Assembly (NCBI GenBank): GCA_002404115.1
Contig: DHJB01000044.1
Coordinates: forward strand, 12,929 to 31,648
Direction: 5' to 3'
DNA length: 18,720 nucleotides
Source: Microbacteriaceae bacterium UBA4731
GTDB lineage: Bacteria > Actinomycetota > Actinomycetes > Actinomycetales > Microbacteriaceae
The position numbers and the translations under genes are program-made. Below, one piece after another: positions 7,757-14,547 of this stretch (the stretch's first letter is position 1; every line of letters begins with the position of its first letter). A model generated the notes under the pieces. The model made no database searches. It was not told the DNA's origin and worked only from the letters and a program-made list of their open reading frames with translations.

Positions 7757-8838
7757 GCGACTGGGCAGGTATCGTCTGGCTGGTCGTGTTGCTCGCGGCC
7801 AACGCGTTCTTCGTCGCGGCGGAGTTCGCGGTCATCTCCGCGCGCCGATCCCAGATCGAACCACGCGCCGAAGCCGGCAAGCTCAGCGCGAAGACGGCGC
7901 TCTGGGCGATGGAACACGCGACGCTCATGCTGGCCACCACGCAGCTGGGCATCACGGTGTGCTCGCTGCTCATCCTGAACGTGTCGGAGCCGGCGATCCA
8001 TCACCTGCTCGAGGGTCCGCTCGGCCTCACCGGCCTGCCGGGGGAGGTGACCGGCACGATCGCCTTCGTGGTGACCCTGCTCCTGGTCTCCTACCTGCAC
8101 GTGGTCTTCGGCGAGATGGTGCCGAAGAACCTCTCCTTCTCGGTGCCCGACCGCGCCGTGCTCGTGCTCGCCCCGCCGCTCGTGTTCTTCGGCCGAATGG
8201 TCAAGCCCGTCATCATCGCGCTCAACGCCAGCGCGAATGCGGTCCTGAGGCTTTTCGGGGTGCAGCCGAAGGCCGAGGCGACGAGCACGTTCACGCTCGA
8301 CGAGGTTGCCACGATCGTCACCCAGTCCAAGCGGGAAGGCGTGCTGCGCGACCGGAGCGGCGCTCTGACCGCTGCGTTCGAATTCACCAACCGCTCCGTC
8401 AAGGATGTCGCGGTGCCCCTCGCGAAGCTGATCACCCTGTCCGAGCCGGCCAGCCCGGCCGACGTGGAGCGAGCCGTGTCCAAGCACGGGTTCTCCCGCT
8501 ACGTCCTCGTCGACGCCGAGGGCACCCTGACCGGGTACATCCACCTCAAGGACGTCATCGACCTGGACGGGGACGCGTCCACCGTCGCCGGGCAGGGCAG
8601 CTACGCCGAGCTGATCCCCGGCAATCGCATCCGTCAACTTGCGTCCATCTTCGAAAACATCGAGCTCGAGGACGCCCTCGCGACCATGCGCCGCTCCGGT
8701 GCGCACCTGGCCCGGTCGTTCACCGAGACGGGCGAGACGACCGGTGTGCTCTTCCTCGAGGACATCATCGAGGAACTCGTCGGCGAGGTCCAGGACGCGA
8801 CCCGGCGCGCCCCGCATCACCCGCAGCGGCCGCGCTAA
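7753..8838 (+). CDS. CNNM-like membrane protein (DUF21 plus CBS pair, no CorC_HlyC domain)
   Basis: A 361-residue paralogue of the upstream gene. DUF21 covers residues 1 to about 185 ('FFVAAEFAVISARRSQIEPRAEAG', then 'VFGEMVPKNLSFSVPDRAVLVLAPPLVFF'). A CBS pair covers about 205-345 and ends in 'GVLFLEDIIEELVGEVQDATRR'. The protein stops there: the C-terminal CorC_HlyC domain of its partner is absent and replaced by a short basic tail, 'APHHPQRPR'. The start ATG (7753) overlaps the previous stop in an ATGA, so the two are probably made in matched amounts and could form a heteromer. In mycobacteria the equivalent pair also lies next to guaB1. Role in divalent-cation transport is inferred from family. 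Confidence 0.92.
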   Translation: MSDWAGIVWLVVLLAANAFFVAAEFAVISARRSQIEPRAEAGKLSAKTALWAMEHATLMLATTQLGITVCSLLILNVSEPAIHHLLEGPLGLTGLPGEVTGTIAFVVTLLLVSYLHVVFGEMVPKNLSFSVPDRAVLVLAPPLVFFGRMVKPVIIALNASANAVLRLFGVQPKAEATSTFTLDEVATIVTQSKREGVLRDRSGALTAAFEFTNRSVKDVAVPLAKLITLSEPASPADVERAVSKHGFSRYVLVDAEGTLTGYIHLKDVIDLDGDASTVAGQGSYAELIPGNRIRQLASIFENIELEDALATMRRSGAHLARSFTETGETTGVLFLEDIIEELVGEVQDATRRAPHHPQRPR

Positions 8839-8875
8839 CCTGCCCGCCGGGAGTCGTCTTCCTCGTCCGCGAGGG

Positions 8876-8907
8876 CGCTTGCACGCTTGCACGCTTGCGC
8901 GCTTGCG
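8876..8907 (+). repeat. Four tandem copies of an 8-bp unit CGCTTGCR
   Basis: Four consecutive octamers read CGCTTGCA, CGCTTGCA, CGCTTGCG and CGCTTGCG in the 114-nt spacer between the second CNNM-like gene and the small VOC gene. Each unit carries TTGC, and the third supplies the best -35 candidate for the downstream gene, so copy-number slippage could alter that promoter. Confidence 0.8.
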
Positions 8908-8922
8908 GGCGCGGCGTACTCT
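8895..8922 (+). promoter_or_regulatory. Putative promoter of the small VOC gene
   Basis: A -10 box TACTCT (8917-8922) lies 16 nt downstream of TTGCGC (8895-8900), which keeps the TTG of a -35 and is formed by the third octamer of the repeat array. Transcription would start near 8929, giving a leader of about 24 nt containing the Shine-Dalgarno AGAGGA before the ATG at 8953. Confidence 0.4.
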
Positions 8923-8952
8923 GGTCGCTGGACACGAAAGAGAGGAAAACTC

Positions 8953-9333
8953 ATGTTGAATAAACTGGAATTCACGGCGGTCCTGCCGGCCAGCGACCTG
9001 AAGCGGGCCCAGGCGTTCTGGTCGGAGAAGCTCGGGATGGAGCCGGCCGAGGAACGAGGCGAGGGGCTGTTGTACCGCTCGCCGAGCGGCGGCGGCCTCC
9101 TGATCTACGAAACGCAGTTCGCGGGGACGGCGCAGAACACCCAGTTTTGCTGGATCACGGCGGACGTCGAGGGTGAGGTCGCCGAGTTGCGCGGGCGGGG
9201 CGTCGTGTTCGAGGAATACGACCTCCCCGGCATCAAGACCGAGAACGGCATTGCGACCATCGAGGGGGAGAAGGGCGCCTGGTTCAAGGACTCCGAGGGC
9301 AACACCGTCTGCATCTCCCAGCTGGTGGAGTGA
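8953..9333 (+). CDS. Small VOC-family (glyoxalase-like) protein
   Basis: A 126-residue single-domain VOC protein. It opens 'LEFTAVLPASDLKRAQAFWSEKLGM', with the usual strand, helix and aromatic pattern, and closes 'GEKGAWFKDSEGNTVCISQ', corresponding to the family's 'F.DPDGN.I.L' end. One VOC domain normally functions as a dimer. The usual metal ligands are not clear to me, and the substrate is unknown. ATG 8953 is preferred over an upstream in-frame ATG at 8887 because AGAGGA lies about 7 nt before it and VOC homology starts there; the longer form would translate the octamer repeats. It ends 18 nt from the convergent oxidoreductase gene. Confidence 0.88.
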   Translation: MLNKLEFTAVLPASDLKRAQAFWSEKLGMEPAEERGEGLLYRSPSGGGLLIYETQFAGTAQNTQFCWITADVEGEVAELRGRGVVFEEYDLPGIKTENGIATIEGEKGAWFKDSEGNTVCISQLVE

Positions 9334-9351
9334 CGCGAGGCCGCGCGGGCG

Positions 9352-10443
9352 CTACGCCTCCGGCCACCGGCCCCGGAGATACTGCGGCGGCCAGTAGTCG
9401 ATCGTGGCACCCAGTTCGTGCGCGGCCCGCAGCGGGAAGTGCGGGTCGCGCAGCATTTCGCGTCCCAGCATGACCGCGTCTGCCTCCCCGGATGCCACGA
9501 TCCGCTCGGCCTGCGCCGGAGTCGTGATCAGCCCGACGGCGCTGACCGAGACATCCGCCTCGGTCTTGACGAACCGGGCGAACGGCACCTGGTAGCCCGG
9601 GCCGAGCGGGATCGTCACGCCCGTCACGTTTCCGCCGGTAGAGATGTCGAAGAAATCGGCGCCGGCCCCGGCCGCCCAGCCGGCGACGATGGCGGTCTGG
9701 TGCTCGTCCCAGCCTCCCGGCGCGTAGTCGGTGGCGGAGAAGCGCACGAACAGGGAAACCTGGTCGCCGATCGCGTCACGCACGGATGCGATCACCGCGA
9801 GCAGCAGGCGGGCGCGGTTCTCCAGCGACCCGCCGAACTCGTCGGTGCGGTCATTGCTGAGCGGGGAGAGGAACTGGTGCACCAGGTAGCCGTGCGCTGC
9901 GTGGATCTCGACGACGTCGAAACCCGCCCGGACGGCCCGCCCGGCGGCGGCGCCGAAGTCCGCGATGACCTGGCCGATGCCGGCGGCGTCGAGGGCGACG
10001 GGCGGGGCGTAGCCGGCGAAGGGCAGGGTGGAGGCCGACGCGGTCTGCCAGCCGCCGTCCTCCGGCACCATGGTGCCGCGGCGGCCGTGGCCCCACTCCG
10101 GCCAGACGGATGCCTTGCGGCCGGCGTGCGCGAGCTGGATTCCGGCCTTCGCGCCCTGCGAGTGGATGAACGTCGTGATGCGGGACCAGGCCGCGGCCTG
10201 CTCGGCGTTCCAGATGCCGGTGTCCTCGTCGGAGATGCGTCCCTCCGGGCTGACGGCGCTGGCCTCGGCGACGACCAGGCCGGCGCCGCCGGTGGCCAGC
10301 GAGCCGAGGTGCACGAGGTGCCAGTCCCGGGGAACGCCGTCCTTCTCCTCGATCGAGTACTGGCACATGGGGGCGACCCAGATGCGGTTGCGGAAGGTGA
10401 CGCCGCGCACGGTGAGAGGTTCGAAGAGGGCGACGGGGGCCAC
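9352..10443 (-). CDS. NADH:flavin oxidoreductase, old yellow enzyme (YqjM-like)
   Basis: A 363-residue FMN-dependent ene-reductase of the old yellow enzyme family, predicted to reduce activated C=C bonds with NAD(P)H. Visible motifs are 'APMCQYS' with Cys27, the redox-active cysteine of the YqjM (thermophilic-like) subgroup; 'GIQLAHAGRK' (101-110) at the flavin; 'HAAHGYLVHQFLSPLSN' with the substrate-binding pair His181 and His184; 'FGGSLENRARL'; Arg234; 'GREMLRDPHFPLRAA' at the FMN phosphate; and the C-terminal 'WPPQYLRGRW' typical of YqjM dimers. The start is GTG at 10443, with AAGGGA about 6 nt upstream and homology starting immediately; the frame stays open much further upstream without similarity. 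Physiological substrate is unknown. It is divergent from nnrD across 83 nt. Confidence 0.94.
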   Translation of the reverse strand: MAPVALFEPLTVRGVTFRNRIWVAPMCQYSIEEKDGVPRDWHLVHLGSLATGGAGLVVAEASAVSPEGRISDEDTGIWNAEQAAAWSRITTFIHSQGAKAGIQLAHAGRKASVWPEWGHGRRGTMVPEDGGWQTASASTLPFAGYAPPVALDAAGIGQVIADFGAAAGRAVRAGFDVVEIHAAHGYLVHQFLSPLSNDRTDEFGGSLENRARLLLAVIASVRDAIGDQVSLFVRFSATDYAPGGWDEHQTAIVAGWAAGAGADFFDISTGGNVTGVTIPLGPGYQVPFARFVKTEADVSVSAVGLITTPAQAERIVASGEADAVMLGREMLRDPHFPLRAAHELGATIDYWPPQYLRGRWPEA

Positions 10444-10514
10444 GGTGTTCCCTTGTGTGCGGGCGGCTGGGTGGAGCGGGCGGCTGCGGCCCGGAATTCG
10501 TACTCGAAACAACC

Positions 10515-10520
10515 TATCGT
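10515..10520 (+). promoter_or_regulatory. Putative -10 box of nnrD, leaderless-type
   Basis: TATCGT ends 6 nt before the nnrD ATG (10527), with only GGGTGC between. No Shine-Dalgarno precedes the ATG, so a leaderless transcript starting at or next to the start codon is likely. The -35 region (around 10492-10498, GGAATT-like) is weak. Confidence 0.5.
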
Positions 10521-10526
10521 GGGTGC

Positions 10527-11393
10527 ATGGCAAAACAGCGGGGCTGGCTGGAATGGGAAGCCGAACAGGCGCGCGAGTGGATCGCCGTGCCCGGCGCGGC
10601 CGACGACAAGTATTCGCGGGGAGTGCTCGGCGTGCGCACGGGCTCTGCGGAGTACCCAGGCGCCGCGGTGCTCGGCGTCGAGGCCGCCATGCGTGCCGGC
10701 GTCGGCATGGTGCGCTACCTCGGCCCGCGGCGCGCCTCGTCGCTTGTGCTGCAGCGCCGCCCGGAGGTCGTGACCGTGGCCGGACGGGTGCAGGCTTGGT
10801 TGCTGGGCTCCGGCATGGCCGCATCGGCGCGCGACTCCGTGACCGCCGCCGCGCTCCAGGACGCCCTCGCCGAGGGGCTCCCGACGGTCTGTGACGCCGG
10901 GGCGCTCGACCTTGTCGGCCTCGCCACCGGGCCGACCGTGATCACCCCGCACTACCGCGAACTGGCCGGGCTGCTGGCCGGGGAGGCGAAGCCGCCGACC
11001 GCCGCCGAAATCGCCGCCGGCCCGGGGGAGTGGGCCATCCGCGCCGCGCGACTGCTCGGGGTGACCGTGCTGCTCAAGGGAGCTGTCACGCACGTGGCGT
11101 CACCGTCCGGTGCGCGGCTGACCGTGTCGGCGGCGCCGGCCTGGCTGGCGACGGCCGGGTCCGGCGACGTACTCAGCGGCATCCTCGGCGCGCTGGTCGC
11201 CACGCACTCCGCGCGGATCGACACGGATGCCGACGCTCTCGCGGCCCTCGCGGCGACAGCCGCCTTGATCCAGGCCCAGGCCGCGCGCCGGGCGTCAGCC
11301 GGCGGGCCGATCACGGCCCTCGATGTCGCAGAGGCGGTTCCGGCGACCATCGCGCGGCTGCTCGCGAGCAAGCCCAACGAGCCGACCGAATGA
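10527..11393 (+). CDS. nnrD: ADP-dependent NAD(P)H-hydrate dehydratase
   Basis: A 288-residue ribokinase-like protein corresponding to the C-terminal dehydratase domain of NnrD/YjeF. It repairs hydrated NADH and NADPH (S-NAD(P)HX) in the cytosol at the expense of ADP. Motifs seen are 'DKYSRGVLGVRTGSAEYPGAAVLGVEAAMRAGVGMVRYL' near the N-terminus, 'VCDAGALDLV', 'VITPHYRELAGLL', 'VLLKGAVTHVASP' and the nucleotide-binding, catalytic loop 'ATAGSGDVLSGILGAL', with Asp in GSGD. Many bacteria fuse this to an N-terminal NAD(P)HX epimerase; here it stands alone, so the epimerase (NnrE) should be elsewhere. ATG 10527 is preferred because family similarity starts soon after and a -10 box lies just upstream. 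The stop overlaps the next start (ATGA), within a tandem-repeat stretch. Confidence 0.93.
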   Translation: MAKQRGWLEWEAEQAREWIAVPGAADDKYSRGVLGVRTGSAEYPGAAVLGVEAAMRAGVGMVRYLGPRRASSLVLQRRPEVVTVAGRVQAWLLGSGMAASARDSVTAAALQDALAEGLPTVCDAGALDLVGLATGPTVITPHYRELAGLLAGEAKPPTAAEIAAGPGEWAIRAARLLGVTVLLKGAVTHVASPSGARLTVSAAPAWLATAGSGDVLSGILGALVATHSARIDTDADALAALAATAALIQAQAARRASAGGPITALDVAEAVPATIARLLASKPNEPTE

Positions 11394-11443
11394 GCCGGCC
11401 GAGTGAGCCGGGTGCCGAAACGAACCTGGGTGCAGAAACGAAC
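11379..11443 (+). repeat. Short tandem repeats spanning the nnrD/glycosyltransferase junction
   Basis: Two imperfect 13-nt copies, GAGCCGACCGAAT (11379-11391) and GAGCCGGCCGAGT (11392-11404), are followed by a partial third starting GAGCCGG. Next comes a second repeat of period 18: GGGTGCCGAAACGAAC (11410-11425) and GGGTGCAGAAACGAAC (11428-11443), 15 of 16 identical. The nnrD stop and the glycosyltransferase ATG sit exactly at the 13-nt repeat junction. The second repeat encodes GAETN twice in the glycosyltransferase N-terminus. Confidence 0.7.
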
Positions 11444-12739
11444 GAGGACGGCCGCGTGAATCGCGTGCCGGCCGCCCTGCGCCCGGCAGTGCTCTGGGCC
11501 GGCTTCGCGCTCGTCCACGGCCTCGTGATCTGGCTGTGCCTGGTTGCCCCCGGCTGGCCCCTCGGGGACGTGGAGATGGTCTATCGGGGCTGGGCGGAGG
11601 CTGCGGCATCCGGCCACTATGTGGTGGGAATCGACACCGATTTCGTTTACCCGATCCTCGCCTTCCTGCCGATCATCGCGGCGCTCGCTGCCGGCCCGGC
11701 CCTGTACACGGTCAGCTGGCTCGGCATCGTGACGCTGCTCGACGCCGCGGCCTTCGCGCTGCTGATCGACTCCGGCAATCGCCGGGCGTTGCGCGCCGCC
11801 TGGTGGTGGATCGCCTTCCTGGCCCTGCTCGGGCCCATCGCGCTCGCGCGCATCGACTCCGTCACCGTGCCGCTGGTGATCATCGCCCTGCTCTGGCTCG
11901 GTCGGCGCCCGCTCTGGGGCGCGGCGCTGCTGACCGTCGCCACCTGGGTGAAGGTGTGGCCGGTCGCCGCGATCGCTGCCCTGTTCGTGGTTTCCAAGGC
12001 CAGGTGGCGGGTGCTGGCCGCCGCGGCCGGAACGAGTGCGGTGATCGTCGTCGTCGCCCTCGTCCTCGGCAGCGGCCTGCACGTGTTCAGTTTCATCAGC
12101 CAGCAGGCGGCGCGGGGCATCCAGATCGAATCCCCGGTGAGCATCATCTGGCTGTGGCAGGCCGCGTTCAAGGTGCCGGGCAGCTACCTGTACTACGACC
12201 ATCAGATCCTGACCTTCCAGGTCACCGGCAACGGCATCCACGTGGCCATCGCGCTGATGACGCCGCTGCTGGCGCTCGCCGTGGCGGCCGTGCTGATGCT
12301 CGGCTGGCTCGCGATGCGCGGCCACGCCGACCACCTTCGGCTCTTCCCGCCGCTGGTGCTCGCCCTCGTCGTCACGTTGATCGCGTTCAACAAGGTCGGC
12401 TCGCCGCAGTTCATGGGCTGGCTCGCCGCCCCCGTGATCCTCGGCCTCGTACTGCGGGGCGCGGCCTGGCGCACGCCGGCCATCCTGGTCGCCGTGATGG
12501 CCGCGCTGACCCAGCTCGTCTACCCGTACCTCTACGACTACCTGCTCGCGGCCCACCCGCTCATGGTGCTCGTGCTCACGCTGCGCAACCTGCTCGAGTT
12601 CGTGCTGCTCGGCTGGGCGCTCCGGGAAATCTGGATGCTCGGGGCGCGGGCCGGCTTGCCGGCCGTCGTCGGGATCCGTCGTACCGCTTCGCGCGCAACC
12701 GAACCGCGCACCGTGCTGAACACCGATCTGAAGGAGTAA
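11390..12739 (+). CDS. GT87-like integral membrane glycosyltransferase (DUF2029 type)
   Basis: A 449-residue polytopic membrane protein with about ten hydrophobic segments from residue 30 to 425, preceded by a hydrophilic, repeat-containing N-terminus. The first membrane segment ('AVLWAGFALVHGLVIWLCLV') is followed by an external loop with the acidic motif 'LGDVEMVYRGWAEA', the place where GT-C enzymes carry their catalytic Asp. Later segments include 'WGAALLTVATWVKVWPVAAIAALFVV', with a lysine in the membrane seen in GT87 proteins. GT87 members such as PimE transfer mannose from polyprenyl-phosphate-mannose to lipids or polymers outside the membrane; the acceptor here is unknown. ATG 11390 overlaps the nnrD stop (ATGA). 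A GTG at 11457 is an alternative start that would drop the repeat-encoded 22 residues. Family call moderately sure. Confidence 0.8.
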   Translation: MSRPSEPGAETNLGAETNEDGRVNRVPAALRPAVLWAGFALVHGLVIWLCLVAPGWPLGDVEMVYRGWAEAAASGHYVVGIDTDFVYPILAFLPIIAALAAGPALYTVSWLGIVTLLDAAAFALLIDSGNRRALRAAWWWIAFLALLGPIALARIDSVTVPLVIIALLWLGRRPLWGAALLTVATWVKVWPVAAIAALFVVSKARWRVLAAAAGTSAVIVVVALVLGSGLHVFSFISQQAARGIQIESPVSIIWLWQAAFKVPGSYLYYDHQILTFQVTGNGIHVAIALMTPLLALAVAAVLMLGWLAMRGHADHLRLFPPLVLALVVTLIAFNKVGSPQFMGWLAAPVILGLVLRGAAWRTPAILVAVMAALTQLVYPYLYDYLLAAHPLMVLVLTLRNLLEFVLLGWALREIWMLGARAGLPAVVGIRRTASRATEPRTVLNTDLKE

Positions 12740-12742
12740 CCC

Positions 12743-13066
12743 ATGCTGGTCGCATTTTCCGTCGCACCCTCCGGCGCCGACGACGCGGAAGGCTCCGTGC
12801 ACAACGCCGTCGCCGCAGCGGTGCGCATCGTGCGCGAATCGGGCCTGCCGAACCACACCGACTCGATGTTCACCACGATCGAGGGCGACTGGGACGAGGT
12901 GTTCGCCGTCATCAAGGCGGCCACCGACGCCGTTGGCGCCTTCGGACCGCGGGTGTCGCTCGTGCTCAAGGCGGACATCCGCCCCGGCCACACGGGCGAG
13001 CTGACCGGAAAAGTGGAGCGCCTCGAGGCCGCGATCGACCGCTCCACCCCCGCGAAACCGCACTAG
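12743..13066 (+). CDS. MTH1187/YkoF-like thiamine-binding family protein
   Basis: A 107-residue protein of the MTH1187 (DUF77) family, a ferredoxin-like fold whose members bind thiamine or related pyrimidines. The typical N-terminus is 'MLVAFSVAPSG', followed by 'VRIVRESGLPNHTDSMFTTIEGDWDEVFAVIKAATDAV' and 'RVSLVLKADIRPGHTGELTGKVERLEAAI', matching the family's conserved 'T.IEGE.DEV' and 'R...V.K.D.R' patterns. Length is normal (about 100). It starts 4 nt after the glycosyltransferase stop, using a GGAG that overlaps that stop region, so it is the last gene of the nnrD operon. Its biological role is not established; a thiamine salvage or delivery role is inferred only. Confidence 0.88.
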   Translation: MLVAFSVAPSGADDAEGSVHNAVAAAVRIVRESGLPNHTDSMFTTIEGDWDEVFAVIKAATDAVGAFGPRVSLVLKADIRPGHTGELTGKVERLEAAIDRSTPAKPH

Positions 13067-13096
13067 TGGTCGTTATGCGGGGGTCTTAACGACCAC
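13066..13096. promoter_or_regulatory. 10-bp inverted repeat between the thiamine-binding-family gene and the MFS gene
   Basis: Perfect arms GTGGTCGTTA (13066-13075) and TAACGACCAC (13087-13096) are separated by 11 nt. The first base is the last base of the upstream stop codon. There is no T tract, so it may be an imperfect terminator of the nnrD operon. The arm centres are 21 bp apart (two helical turns), and the repeat lies just upstream of the MFS promoter region, so an operator is equally possible. Confidence 0.6.
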
Positions 13097-13138
13097 AACT
13101 GCTGTTTCGCGGAGGTGAACTTCGCGGGGAGTCGCCCG

Positions 13139-13144
13139 TAGCAT
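13139..13144 (+). promoter_or_regulatory. Putative -10 box of the MFS gene, leaderless-type
   Basis: TAGCAT is separated from the MFS ATG (13151) by exactly GGAGGT. The GGAGGT touches the ATG, too close to work as a Shine-Dalgarno for that codon, while the -10 to ATG distance of 6 nt suits leaderless initiation. A weak -35 (GTGAAC, 13115-13120) lies 18 nt upstream. Confidence 0.4.
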
Positions 13145-13150
13145 GGAGGT

Positions 13151-14428
13151 ATGCCCCCTTTCCCCAACGGGCCGACGCAGTTGTCGCCGGCCCGCATTCG
13201 TCTTGCCCTCCTGGCCCTCGCACTCGGCGGGTTCGGCATTGGCGCGACCGAATTCGTCGCGATGGGGCTGCTGCCCAACCTGGCCCAGGATCTCCTCCCC
13301 GGCCTCTACGCGCATTCGCCCAATGCCGCAAACGCCCAGGCCGGCTGGCTCATCTCCGCCTACGCGCTCGGCGTCGTCGTCGGCGCCCCGACCATTGCGG
13401 CCTCGGCGGCCCGCTGGCCGCGGAAACAGTTGTTGCTGGCTCTGCTGGTCGCGTTCATGCTCGCCACCGTCGCGTCGGCGCTCCTGCCGAGCTTCGGGCT
13501 GGTGCTCGCGGCGCGTTTCGTCGCCGGCCTCCCGCACGGCGCCTACTTCGCGATTGCCTCCCTCGTCGCGGGCGACCTGATGGGGCCGGGCAAGCGAGCC
13601 CGCGGCGTCGCGCTCGTGCTCTCCGGACTGACGATCGCGAATGTCATCGGCGTCCCGGCGATCACCTGGCTCGGGCAGCAGGCCGGCTGGCGGGTGGCCT
13701 ACCTGGTCGTCGCCGCCATCTTCGCCGCAACCTTCCTGGCCGTGGCCCTCGTGATCCCGCTCCAGGCCGGCAACCCGCACGCCACCCTGCGCAGGGAACT
13801 GCGAGCGTTCGGCCGGCTGCAGGTGTGGTTCGCCCTCCTGATCGGCGCCATCGGGTTCGGCGGCCTGTTCGCCGTGTACACCTACGTGGCCCCGCTGGTG
13901 GTGGAGGTGACCGGTCTCTCCGCCGCATCCGTGCCGCTCGTGCTCGTCGTCATCGGAATCGGCATGACCGCGGGCAACCTCATCGGCGGGGTGCTGGCTG
14001 ACCGCAGCGTGCGTCGCACTCTGTACGGGTCCTTCCTGCTGCTGATGGTGGCGCTCGCCGGGCTCGCCCTCACCGCCCAGTTCGTCGCCGGGCTGCTCAT
14101 CGGAGTGTTCCTGATCGGTTTGGCGTCTTCCGCCATGGCGCCGGCGGTGCAGAGCAGGCTGATGGATGTCGCGCACGACAGCCAGTCGATTGCCGCAGCT
14201 CTCAACCACTCGGCCCTCAACATCGGGAACGCCTTCGGCGCATACCTCGGCGGCGTCGCCATTGCGTCGGGGTTCGGCTACGTTGCCCCGGTGTGGATCG
14301 GCCTGGTGCTGACCGCGCTCGGCGTGCTGCTCGCGGTGGTGACATTCGCCATCGACCGGTCGCGCCGCAACAATGGCGTGCACGTGCCGTACGGCACCGC
14401 CGCGATCGGAATCGTCGGCGCCGACTAG
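13151..14428 (+). CDS. DHA1-type major facilitator superfamily transporter (AraJ/YdhP-like)
   Basis: A 425-residue inner-membrane protein with about 12 hydrophobic segments. The first segment holds 'GGFGIGATEFVAMGLLP', characteristic of the AraJ/YdhP branch of the drug:H+ antiporter-1 family. 'ARFVAGLPHGAYFAIASLVAGDL' in segment 4 and 'GLTIANVIGVPAITWLGQQAGWRVAYLVVAA' in segment 5 (the antiporter motif region) support a proton-coupled exporter. The second half shows 'MTAGNLIGGVLADRSVRRTLYG', a typical MFS inter-domain motif. Substrate is unknown; relatives export sugars, purine analogues or drugs. It is monocistronic, with an inverted repeat upstream and a strong hairpin beyond its stop. ATG 13151 is the natural start for family length; a TTG further in is a less likely alternative. 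Confidence 0.92.
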   Translation: MPPFPNGPTQLSPARIRLALLALALGGFGIGATEFVAMGLLPNLAQDLLPGLYAHSPNAANAQAGWLISAYALGVVVGAPTIAASAARWPRKQLLLALLVAFMLATVASALLPSFGLVLAARFVAGLPHGAYFAIASLVAGDLMGPGKRARGVALVLSGLTIANVIGVPAITWLGQQAGWRVAYLVVAAIFAATFLAVALVIPLQAGNPHATLRRELRAFGRLQVWFALLIGAIGFGGLFAVYTYVAPLVVEVTGLSAASVPLVLVVIGIGMTAGNLIGGVLADRSVRRTLYGSFLLLMVALAGLALTAQFVAGLLIGVFLIGLASSAMAPAVQSRLMDVAHDSQSIAAALNHSALNIGNAFGAYLGGVAIASGFGYVAPVWIGLVLTALGVLLAVVTFAIDRSRRNNGVHVPYGTAAIGIVGAD

Positions 14429-14474
14429 CTGCCGGCGAGCGGGCCGGCGGGTCCGTTCTGCTGCGCGGGATTAA

Positions 14475-14514
14475 CGCCGCTTCGCGGGTGGGGCGCGCCC
14501 TCCGCGAAGCGGCG
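14475..14514. terminator. Bidirectional terminator-like hairpin
   Basis: Perfect 13-bp arms CGCCGCTTCGCGG (14475-14487) and CCGCGAAGCGGCG (14502-14514) surround a 14-nt loop, in the 119-nt spacer between the convergent MFS and response-regulator genes. There is no clear T tract on either side, as is common for actinobacterial terminators. It is placed to stop transcription from both directions. Confidence 0.7.
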
Positions 14515-14519
14515 CAGCT

Positions 14520-14536
14520 CCCGCGCAAAGCGCGGG
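14520..14536. terminator. Second small hairpin beside the response-regulator stop
   Basis: Seven-bp arms CCCGCGC and GCGCGGG with an AAA loop lie 12 nt beyond the response-regulator stop codon, followed by the palindrome GGCCGGCCGGCC (14535-14546). With the larger hairpin next to it, this probably forms the 3' end of the two-component operon transcript. Confidence 0.5.
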
Positions 14537-14547
14537 GCCGGCCGGCC

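Noticed and set aside
4853..8892. Long minus-strand open frames opposite guaB1 and the CNNM-like genes
   Set aside because: Arg/Gly/Asp-rich shadows with no recognisable domain; the plus-strand proteins match known families over their full length.
8876..8907. Tandem octamers as a CRISPR or integration site
   Set aside because: Units are 8 bp with no spacers, and no cas gene, tRNA or integrase is near.
7..9333. The two VOC genes as a recent duplication
   Set aside because: They differ in domain number and share only family-level motifs by eye, so they are distant members, not recent copies.
9334..9351. Terminator between the convergent VOC and oxidoreductase genes
   Set aside because: Only 18 nt, and no convincing inverted repeat was found there or at the flanking gene ends.
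10952..13063. Minus-strand open frame of about 700 codons opposite the nnrD operon
   Set aside because: His/Arg/Glu-rich low-complexity translation spanning three real genes and their junctions; no start signal.
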